Shown piece after piece: positions 1 to 4,789 of a stretch of DNA of 6,365 bases; within the stretch, counting starts at the first letter, position 1; the number at the start of each line of letters is the position of its first letter. The position numbers were made by a program, and so were the translations under genes. A model generated the notes under the pieces. It had not been told where the DNA came from. It ran no database searches and saw nothing but the letters and a program-made list of their open reading frames with translations. The stretch comes from Pseudomonadota bacterium (GTDB taxonomy: Bacteria; Pseudomonadota; Gammaproteobacteria; Steroidobacterales; Steroidobacteraceae), in assembly GCA_021817875.1 (NCBI GenBank), contig JAKAFQ010000261.1, forward strand, positions 1 to 6,365. Direction: 5' to 3'.

Positions 1-121
1 CCCGACCATCAACTCGAAGGGCGCCGGAAATGGCAACGAAGGTTCCGGCTTGTTTTGGCGGTTTCGGCCGGGATATGCCGGACGGCAACCGTTCAGGCAC
101 GCGGAACCCGGCACGTGTCCA
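1..121. other. Convergent spacer, no recognisable gene
   Basis: Between the window edge and the end of the fic gene I see no reading frame with family likeness on either strand. Apart from the terminator-like hairpin at 23-56, the only structure is a weak CCGG...CCGG repeat near 67-80, which has no T-run on either side. An 84-codon plus-strand frame starting at 50 runs antisense into fic and is not supported as a gene. Confidence 0.4.
23..56 (+). terminator. Possible Rho-independent terminator
   Basis: A perfect 7-bp inverted repeat (GCCGGAA at 23-29, TTCCGGC at 43-49) encloses a 13-nt loop and is followed directly by TTGTTTT at 50-56. This is the layout of an intrinsic terminator for a plus-strand gene ending left of the window, converging on fic. 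The loop is long and the T-run is interrupted by a G. No gene end is visible in the first 22 bases, so the link to an upstream gene is inferred. Confidence 0.35.
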
Positions 122-1483
122 TCACTTAGAGACACCCATTTGGGCTCGCTTCTGCCAGCTCAGGAATTCCGACTGCCGCAATCCGTAGCGAGCCAACGTG
201 CCTTCATGCAATCGGCGCAACTCTTCGACGATCATTGCCCGCACATTCTGGCGATCCGCCTCGCCGACCAGCGCGGCGACTCTGTCGTCAATCACTGTCA
301 GTGAATCTTCGTCCGGGCGCGTCACGACTTCCCGGACAACCTTCCTGATCGCCTCCCTGTAGGCCAGTCTGAGAGGGTCAGGCGAGGCAAGATCCCGTCT
401 GACAGCCAGGTACTCATGGGTCGAGCGCTCATAGGCCCAGACGTACAGATCCCGGAGCAATTCGACCCGTGTGAGCTCGTATACCCCCAGCATGGCCCGG
501 TCGTAGGCTTGTTCCGGCACATCGAGGCATGTGAGCGGACATAGATTGGCTCGGATGAGAGGGAGATTCGCGGCAAGGCGCGAGGTGCGCTGGTTCACAT
601 CGGCGAAAGGCTGCAGATACGGCAGGTGCACCATCACGAAGAACGACTGCTCGTAGGGATCCGAAATCCTTGCGGCCTTCTCCAACAGAACACCGAACAG
701 CTCATCGAGCTGCGCTGGAATGGAAAGCGGCCGGTAGACACTCTTGCCGATTTCCACCGTGTGCTGACGCAACCGGCCCTCGTCCGAAGGATTTGGCAGG
801 AGGTTTTCCGAGAGGGCGCCGTGCAGATTCAGGATCGTATAGCGATTGAAGGACACCGTATCGGCGTTGTCGATCAGCAGCTCGATCGCGGCCTTGTGAT
901 TCAGGATCATCTGCGTTTCCGTCGCGGCCTTTCCCAGCGCCGCCTTGCCGTGCTCGATCAGCTGGCGCGTATCCAGCAAGGTATAGGTGTTGCCTTCCAG
1001 ATTGCTCGACGCCCACGACAGGTCGATCAGCAACCGGCCGAGTATCGCGCGGCCCAAAGTTCCGGCCGGGTGGTCCGCCTGGCCGGTATCGCCCATGCGT
1101 CTCAATTGCCGACGCAGCGGCTCGGGCAGGTACCACGTCCGATCAGGCTCGTAGTCGTCCAGGAAGTCCCTCTGATATCCGACAGGAGTGCGCGCCTGCA
1201 GCGGCTGATCCACGTACGCGAGTATGTCTCGGCTGTCGGCCGATAATGGAATGACACCGGGAAAGACATCTCGACCGGCCCCTGTTGCAGAGGGCTGCGC
1301 AGCGAGGTAACGGCGAGCGCGCCCTTTACCGGTTCCCCTGACCTTTCCTTCGCGGACCAGCTGCTGAATCCAGCGCTGCACTGTCCGGCGAGGAATCCGG
1401 GGGTGTTGGAACAGCAACTCCGCAACGTTGAGCCCCACAGTGGACTTTTGAAGGGACTCGAGGAGGTCAGCGGGTGATGACAT
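122..1483 (-). CDS. Fic family protein with N-terminal winged HTH
   Basis: 453 residues. Fic proteins usually transfer AMP or another phosphate-containing group from a nucleotide to a protein hydroxyl. Residues about 5-60 form a winged helix-turn-helix (RRTVQRWIQQLVREGKV) likely to bind DNA. SSNLEGN at 159-165 matches the inhibitory motif [S/T]xxxE[G/N], with E163 the expected blocking glutamate. The Fic core at 290-302 reads LQPFADVNQRTSR: the catalytic His of HPFxxGNGR is Q291, and both glycines are replaced (V296, Q298), while P292, F293, N297 and R299 remain. I recall this DVNxR version as a recurrent solo HTH-Fic subgroup, so it is probably a lineage trait rather than decay, and AMP transfer is doubtful. 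Start: an in-frame ATG at 1546 would add 21 residues, but that extension overlaps the operator repeats and a -10-like box, so ATG 1483 is preferred. Neither start has a clear Shine-Dalgarno. No antitoxin gene lies beside it. Confidence 0.88.
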   Translation of the reverse strand: MSSPADLLESLQKSTVGLNVAELLFQHPRIPRRTVQRWIQQLVREGKVRGTGKGRARRYLAAQPSATGAGRDVFPGVIPLSADSRDILAYVDQPLQARTPVGYQRDFLDDYEPDRTWYLPEPLRRQLRRMGDTGQADHPAGTLGRAILGRLLIDLSWASSNLEGNTYTLLDTRQLIEHGKAALGKAATETQMILNHKAAIELLIDNADTVSFNRYTILNLHGALSENLLPNPSDEGRLRQHTVEIGKSVYRPLSIPAQLDELFGVLLEKAARISDPYEQSFFVMVHLPYLQPFADVNQRTSRLAANLPLIRANLCPLTCLDVPEQAYDRAMLGVYELTRVELLRDLYVWAYERSTHEYLAVRRDLASPDPLRLAYREAIRKVVREVVTRPDEDSLTVIDDRVAALVGEADRQNVRAMIVEELRRLHEGTLARYGLRQSEFLSWQKRAQMGVSK

Positions 1484-1492
1484 GGCGTGAAA

Positions 1493-1507
1493 CCAGTCAG
1501 AGACTGG
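1493..1507 (-). repeat. Hairpin at the 5' end of the fic leader
   Basis: CCAGTC (1493-1498) and GACTGG (1502-1507) form a perfect 6-bp stem with a 3-nt loop. In the minus-strand transcript it would sit about 9 nt upstream of the start codon, where a Shine-Dalgarno would normally be. If transcription begins near 1505 the stem would be at the very 5' end of the mRNA. It could affect translation or stability, or may be chance. Confidence 0.3.
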
Positions 1508-1571
1508 CGCGATTATGGCGCGAATCCAAAAACTCCGCCACAACACTGGCGCGGTTCCGGGATTCGCGCCA
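1505..1571 (-). promoter_or_regulatory. Putative fic operator: four TGGCGCG boxes
   Basis: Exact TGGCGCG occurs at 1505-1511, 1516-1522 and 1547-1553, and its reverse complement at 1565-1571. The first two are 11 bp apart, about one helical turn. The last two form a dyad around an 11-bp centre. TGGCGCGAATCC at 1516-1527 is also perfectly repeated in inverted orientation at 1560-1571. A near copy, TGGCGTG, lies over the fic start at 1483-1489. Clustered dyads just upstream of a gene encoding its own winged helix suggest autoregulation. That is inference; binding by another regulator would look the same. Confidence 0.55.
1512..1517 (-). promoter_or_regulatory. -10-like element for fic
   Basis: The minus strand reads CATAAT, five of six matches to TATAAT, between the two closely spaced TGGCGCG boxes. 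Transcription would start near 1505, giving a leader of about 20 nt before ATG 1483. The best -35-like hexamer (TTGTGG) sits 20 bp upstream, which is wide, so the promoter is weak or needs an activator. A regulator bound to the boxes would cover this site. Confidence 0.35.
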
Positions 1572-1634
1572 CTTTACCGCATCGAGCGACCAGAGTCTGA
1601 GATTTCGGGATATGGCTTGCGATAAGAACAAGAT

Positions 1635-1654
1635 ATTGATTTTACAGAATCAAT
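1635..1654. repeat. AT-rich inverted repeat in the fic/oxygenase gap
   Basis: ATTGATT at 1635-1641 and AATCAAT at 1648-1654 are perfect inverted copies around a 6-nt centre. The overlapping ACAGA/TCTGT pair at 1644-1648 and 1654-1658 adds a second dyad. The patch (about 1610-1680) is much richer in A/T than the surrounding DNA. It may be a regulator site or a leftover of transferred DNA. I see no good promoter pair attached to it. Confidence 0.3.
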
Positions 1655-1971
1655 CTGTGGTGATCATTCTGGATAATCGAGCCTGGATGAGAAAGTCGCT
1701 CCATCTTGCTGTGTCTGCTCCAGCGGTAAACGGCTGACCTCTCGGTGGCACGCTCAGGCGACGAGCTCGCCAGCCACGAGCGTGGCCAACGGTCGGGCGG
1801 AATTCTGCGAATGCGGCCACCGTGCACCGGAACGGCGCCTCGCAACCGGGTTGCATCGGGGTCAGGGGCTCAGGAAAGCGGCCCAGATCAGCTGGAACTC
1901 CAGTCAGCGGACCCCGGAATCGACATATTGCGTCGCCAACGGTTGCGCAACACCTTGCGAGACAGAGGGTC

Positions 1972-1977
1972 TACAAT
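1972..1977 (+). promoter_or_regulatory. -10-like TACAAT upstream of the Rieske oxygenase
   Basis: TACAAT matches TATAAT at five of six positions and lies 128 bp before the chosen start at 2106. The nearest TTG-type -35 candidates (TTGCGC at 1943-1948, TTGCGA at 1955-1960) are 23 and 11 bp away, both outside the normal range, so an activator or another sigma factor would be needed. This is weak evidence. Confidence 0.2.
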
Positions 1978-2093
1978 TGAAAGTGGCGGTGAAGCGCCGG
2001 TGCTCGATGCCTGGCGCAAATGATTCAGAACCAGGCGCCCGGTGCAATGCACCGCGGGTAATCCGACACGAGCGCACCAGCGTTCCGCAGTCC

Positions 2094-2100
2094 GGAGAGA
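2094..2100 (+). promoter_or_regulatory. Shine-Dalgarno that decides the oxygenase start
   Basis: GGAGAGA ends 5 nt before ATG 2106, good spacing for a ribosome binding site. The other possible start, ATG 2157, is preceded only by ACGAG. The site therefore favours 2106, although the core Rieske fold begins near residue 24 and would be complete from either start. Confidence 0.5.
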
Positions 2101-2105
2101 GTACG

Positions 2106-3188
2106 ATGGGGGAGCCTTTGGGCGTTGCCGCGAGCGCGGCGGGTCGCAGTAACGAGATGGCGACCGCCGCAACGCCATTCATCCACAATGCCTGGTATGT
2201 CGTCGCGGAGTCCTCCGAGGTCGGACGAACGCCGCTCGCCCGAACGGCCCTCGGACGAAGCATTGTGCTGTATCGCACCGAGGCGGGTGTCCCAGTCGCC
2301 CTGCAGAATCGCTGCTGTCATCGTTCCTTCCCGCTCTCCCACGGCAGGCTCGAAGGCGATACGCTGATCTGCGGCTATCATGGACTTCGCTACGATCCAA
2401 GCGGGCGTTGCGTCGAGATTCCGATGCAGAAGACCGTTCCCTCCGGCGTGAGGGTGCGCGCGTATCACACGATTGAGCGCGGCGCGTTCGTTTGGATCTG
2501 GATGGGCGACCCCATGCAGGCCGGTCTTTCTGCATTGCCGCACCAGGAATGGATGGCCAATCCCGAGTGGGACACGCGTTGGGCGTATCTCTACGTCAAG
2601 GGCAGCTACGTACATCTGCACGAGAATCTGCTCGACCTCTCTCATTTGAGTTTCCTGCACGCGAATACCTTCGGCACACCGGAGTATGCGCGTGCCCCCG
2701 TCGAGACCCGCATCGCGAATGATGACATCGAGGTCTGGCGCCACGTGCAATGCCAGCTGCCACCGATCTACGCGGAGCCACTGGGATGGACCGGAGCGCG
2801 CGCGTTGCGCAGCTCCGGCTCGCAGTTCGTCGCACCGGGATTGCATGTGAACACCGGGATCTTCCGCAACCTCGATCGCCCGGAGGGCGATAGCAGCACG
2901 CAGCCGACCGTCAAAGTGGCGCAGCTCCTCACTCCCGAGACTGCACACAGCACGCATTACTGGACGCTGCTCGCTCGCAACTTCGCGAAAGGTGACCCCA
3001 AGGTCGGCGACTTCATGATTGCCCAGCAGTTGGCCGCATTTCGCGAGGACGTGTTCGCCATCGAGCGGATCACCGAGTTGCACTCGCTAGAGTCGGATCA
3101 GCCCTTCCGGGAGATCAGCCTGCCGACCGACAAGGCGGGTGTCCTGATGCGGCGGCGCCTGCGGCAGCTCGCGGAACAGGAGCGCTGA
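2106..3188 (+). CDS. Rieske [2Fe-2S] aromatic oxygenase, VanA/DdmC-like
   Basis: 360 residues, the usual length for the oxygenase component of single-subunit Rieske monooxygenases such as vanillate O-demethylase VanA and dicamba demethylase DdmC. These use electrons from a separate reductase to hydroxylate or O-demethylate an aromatic or related ring. The N-terminal Rieske domain (about 25-135) has the cluster ligands C70-x-H72 and C89-x-x-H92. The catalytic domain carries the mononuclear iron motif ENLLDLSHLSFLH (173-185), with H180 and H185 as ligands and D177 as the likely electron bridge. D315 in REDVF is the probable third iron ligand. All key residues are present, so the protein should be active. 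No ferredoxin or reductase gene is in the window, so its electron donor is elsewhere. The next gene downstream was a fumarylacetoacetate-hydrolase-family gene, now broken, which points to ring catabolism. The substrate cannot be read from sequence. Confidence 0.9.
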   Translation: MGEPLGVAASAAGRSNEMATAATPFIHNAWYVVAESSEVGRTPLARTALGRSIVLYRTEAGVPVALQNRCCHRSFPLSHGRLEGDTLICGYHGLRYDPSGRCVEIPMQKTVPSGVRVRAYHTIERGAFVWIWMGDPMQAGLSALPHQEWMANPEWDTRWAYLYVKGSYVHLHENLLDLSHLSFLHANTFGTPEYARAPVETRIANDDIEVWRHVQCQLPPIYAEPLGWTGARALRSSGSQFVAPGLHVNTGIFRNLDRPEGDSSTQPTVKVAQLLTPETAHSTHYWTLLARNFAKGDPKVGDFMIAQQLAAFREDVFAIERITELHSLESDQPFREISLPTDKAGVLMRRRLRQLAEQER

Positions 3189-3254
3189 CTCGGTCGCGAG
3201 CCTCTCACGGCAACTGATGACAGCCGGCCACGCATACGCCAAGCGCGCCTGACC

Positions 3255-3259
3255 GGAGG
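3255..3259 (+). promoter_or_regulatory. Shine-Dalgarno of the broken FAH-family gene
   Basis: A perfect GGAGG lies 5 nt before the TTG start at 3265. It is the best ribosome binding site in the window and supports a genuine former gene start there. Confidence 0.5.
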
Positions 3260-3264
3260 CCGTC

Positions 3265-3354
3265 TTGAGACTCGCCATGCTCCGAGACGGCGGTCGCGAC
3301 GACTCGCTGCTCATCGTCAACCGCACGCGTGATCGCGCGGCTCGCGCCGCCAAT
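3265..3354 (+). pseudogene. N-terminal fragment of a fumarylacetoacetate hydrolase family gene
   Basis: From the TTG at 3265 the translation begins MRLAMLRDGGRDDSLLIVNR. This closely matches the typical opening of bacterial FAH-family hydrolases (MKLASLKDGGRDGTLVVVSR, recalled from the family). Such enzymes cleave or hydrate acyl-pyruvate intermediates late in aromatic and tyrosine breakdown. The likeness stops after about 30 codons: the expected helix (LQAALDDW-like) and the metal-binding core, some 250-300 residues, are missing in all frames here. The frame itself stays open to 3966 but with unrelated, low-complexity sequence. The start is 76 bp after the Rieske oxygenase on the same strand, consistent with one former operon. 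The 3' limit given is approximate. The call rests on the N-terminus and ribosome site only. Confidence 0.55.
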
Positions 3355-3699
3355 CCCCGGGTTCTTTCACCCACCGGATGCCTCGGCGAGGTTCGCGGGC
3401 GCCTCTTCCTCGGCCGCCAATGCCTCGAGGTGACGTCGACAGACAGAGGTGAACCTGCAAAACTGGACAGTGTTTCGCGGCCGGTTCAGTGGAGCTCTGC
3501 GGTTCAGGCAGCCGCCTCGAGCGGCATGGCATCGAGGCACACGGCATCGGGCCTGCGCCGCTCTCGCGCCACAGGGGTCACCCAGGACCGCGATTGGCGC
3601 GACGGCCGGCCCCGATCACGGCGTGACAGGGCCGCCGTTCAGATGAGAACCCTGCGGCGCCGTCTGCGGTACGATGTCGCCCCGCAACAGATGGAAGGG
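3355..3699. other. Gene-poor segment between two gene remnants
   Basis: About 345 bp without a supported gene. Translation in all six frames gives arginine- and proline-rich sequence typical of non-coding GC-rich DNA. A minus-strand tail ending at about 3379 (CRRHLEALAAEEEAPANLAE) has coding-like composition but no recognised family. CTGCAAAACTGGACA near 3456-3470 resembles ends seen in some insertion sequences, but no partner copy was found. Confidence 0.4.
3670..3675 (+). promoter_or_regulatory. -10-like TACGAT upstream of the ISL3 remnant and RIO gene
   Basis: TACGAT (four of six matches to TATAAT) lies 30 bp before the remnant start and about 254 bp before the RIO kinase start. The sequence 17 bp upstream (GAACCC) is not a convincing -35. 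It is listed because the RIO-helicase operon must have a promoter in this stretch and nothing better is visible. Confidence 0.15.
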
Positions 3700-3928
3700 A
3701 TGCAGTGCTCAGACGTAAAGATCTTCGAGGCGGCGCTCGGCGCCCGCAGCCCCTGGCGCATCGCCGCAAGGCACTTCGAGGCGAGCCCGAGAAGACGCCC
3801 GATCCGTGTCGACTGCGAGGCCGGCGGCCGCTTCGCCGCGGCGGGGCAGCGCCGGGAGCGTCGGGTACCCGGCACGGTGAGCCAGACCGGGCGGCAGCGG
3901 CACTGCCCGCGGTACGAGTGCACACTCG
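3700..3928 (+). pseudogene. N-terminal remnant of an ISL3-family transposase
   Basis: From ATG 3700 the translation reads MQCSDVKIFEAALGARSPWR, then HFEASPRRRPIRVDCEAGGR. This fits the start of ISL3-family transposases (DLFxxALGLxxPWxV..., a strand pattern, then a GSRFxCPxCG zinc-finger). The zinc-finger cysteines are lost (RFAAAGQRR), but a later stretch, TVSQTGRQRHCPRYECTL, still aligns without gaps to the TVSxTWRHLNFFQYxCxL-type segment as I recall it. The catalytic DDE domain (about 300 residues) is absent: the sequence runs into the RIO kinase start at 3929. A GGAAG precedes the ATG at 2-nt spacing. No terminal inverted repeats or target duplication are visible. It is clearly non-functional as a transposase. 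Assignment rests on motif memory. Confidence 0.5.
3915..3928 (+). repeat. Small stem-loop abutting the RIO start codon
   Basis: CGAGT (3915-3919) and ACTCG (3924-3928) form a 5-bp stem with loop GCAC that ends at the base before ATG 3929. There is no Shine-Dalgarno in the 20 nt before this start, so the hairpin occupies the place where ribosome binding would occur. It may be chance, since the stem is short. Confidence 0.25.
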
Positions 3929-4789
3929 ATGAAGGTTCCCAAGGGCCTGCAACCGCTGATCGATGACGGCGTCATCGATGAGGTCGTCCGCTCCCTGAAA
4001 AGCGGCAAGGAAGCAACGGTCTACGTGGTGCGCTCGGGGCCGCAGCTGCGCTGCGCGAAAGTCTATCGGGACATGGCACAGCGCAGCTTCCAGCGCCGAG
4101 CGCAGTACCAGGAGGGCCGCAAGGTCCGTGGCAGCCGCGAAGCCCGCGCCATGAACCGCGGCACGCGCTTCGGCCGTCGGGAACAGGAGCACGAATGGAA
4201 GAACGCCGAAGTCGACGCGCTGTATCGGCTTGCGGCCGCGGAGGTGCGCGTCCCGAGGCCCTTCGGCTATTTCAACGACGTGTTGATCATGGAACTCATC
4301 ACCGACGCCGAGGGACATCCGGCGCCGCGGCTGGGCGAAGTGGCGCTCACGGCGGATGCCGCGCGGGAGTATCACGGCTTTCTCATGCGGCAGGTCGCGC
4401 GCATGCTGAGCCTGGGGCTCATCCACGGGGATCTCTCGGAGTTCAACATCCTGCTTGCACCGGGAGGACCCGTGATGATCGACCTGCCTCAGGTGGTCAA
4501 TGCCTCGGGCAACAACGCCGCGTTCGCGATGCTCGAGCGGGACGTCAACAACATCCGGTCCACGCTCGGGCGGTTCGCGCCGGAACTGCTGCAGACGGAA
4601 TTCGCGCGGGAAATGTGGTCGCTGTACGAGCAGGGTGAGCTGCATCCGGACGTCACCCTGTCCGGCACGGCCGCGCGTGACGAAGCTCCGGCCAACGCCG
4701 GCAGCGTCCTGCAGGTGATCGATGACGCGCGGCAAGAGGCGATCCGCCGCCAATTGGGCCGAAGTGACGCCGCGGAGCATCCCAGATGA
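3929..4789 (+). CDS. RIO1-like atypical serine protein kinase
   Basis: 286 residues. RIO kinases are compact atypical protein kinases/ATPases. In eukaryotes and archaea Rio1 and Rio2 act in late small-ribosomal-subunit maturation, while the bacterial role is poorly known. Visible motifs: the RIO1 nucleotide loop SGKEATVY (25-32), ATP-binding lysine K44 in CAKVY, the catalytic loop HGDLSEFN (166-173) with D168 and N173, and the metal-binding D185 in IDLPQ (184-188). The substrate-binding activation segment is absent, as normal for RIO. The start MKVPKGLQPLIDDG matches the family opening (MKIPKRIQPLIDDG-type), which fixes ATG 3929 although no Shine-Dalgarno precedes it. Its TGA overlaps the ATG of the downstream DeaD-like helicase (ATGA at 4786-4789), implying translational coupling. 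The gene is preceded directly by the ISL3 remnant, so its native promoter may have been lost or replaced. Confidence 0.92.
   Translation: MKVPKGLQPLIDDGVIDEVVRSLKSGKEATVYVVRSGPQLRCAKVYRDMAQRSFQRRAQYQEGRKVRGSREARAMNRGTRFGRREQEHEWKNAEVDALYRLAAAEVRVPRPFGYFNDVLIMELITDAEGHPAPRLGEVALTADAAREYHGFLMRQVARMLSLGLIHGDLSEFNILLAPGGPVMIDLPQVVNASGNNAAFAMLERDVNNIRSTLGRFAPELLQTEFAREMWSLYEQGELHPDVTLSGTAARDEAPANAGSVLQVIDDARQEAIRRQLGRSDAAEHPR

Larger units (their letters stand above)
1572..2105. other. Long intergenic region between fic and oxygenase
   Basis: About 530 bp without a gene I can support. It holds the AT-rich patch near 1610-1680 and a -10-like TACAAT at 1972-1977, which lacks a -35 at normal spacing. 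The oxygenase frame stays open upstream to 1782, but its translation there (rich in C, R and S, without family likeness) does not look coding. A short minus-strand tail ending near 1752 (RPLATLVAGELVA, then stop) resembles the ends of some amidohydrolases, but is too short to call. Confidence 0.4.

Noticed and set aside
626..1246. 206-codon plus-strand open frame inside fic
   Set aside because: It is antisense to the Fic core and inhibitory motif; no domain likeness or ribosome site.
1484..1546. 21-residue N-terminal extension of the Fic protein
   Set aside because: It would place the operator repeats and the -10-like box inside the gene. The extension is rich in W and I, unlike the family's N-terminus, and has no ribosome site.
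1474..1737. 87-codon plus-strand open frame upstream of fic, as a possible antitoxin
   Set aside because: It overlaps the fic start and operator repeats. Its first half is just translation of those repeats, and it lacks any antitoxin motif.
1752..1790. Minus-strand tail RPLATLVAGELVA resembling an amidohydrolase C-terminus
   Set aside because: Only about 13 residues match. The sequence before it has no amidohydrolase features, so chance is likely.
1782..2105. 108-codon N-terminal extension of the oxygenase
   Set aside because: The frame is open but the translation has no likeness to the family, the composition is non-coding, and a good Shine-Dalgarno precedes ATG 2106.
2025..3083. 352-codon minus-strand open frame opposite the Rieske oxygenase
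   Set aside because: The plus strand carries the complete Rieske and mononuclear iron motifs, and the antisense translation shows no family features.
3456..3470. CTGCAAAACTGGACA as an insertion-sequence end
   Set aside because: No second copy or inverted partner is found in the window and no transposase is attached to it.
3578..4780. 400-codon minus-strand open frame opposite the RIO kinase
   Set aside because: It lies antisense to the conserved RIO kinase, its translation has no recognisable domain, and its composition is that of a shadow frame.
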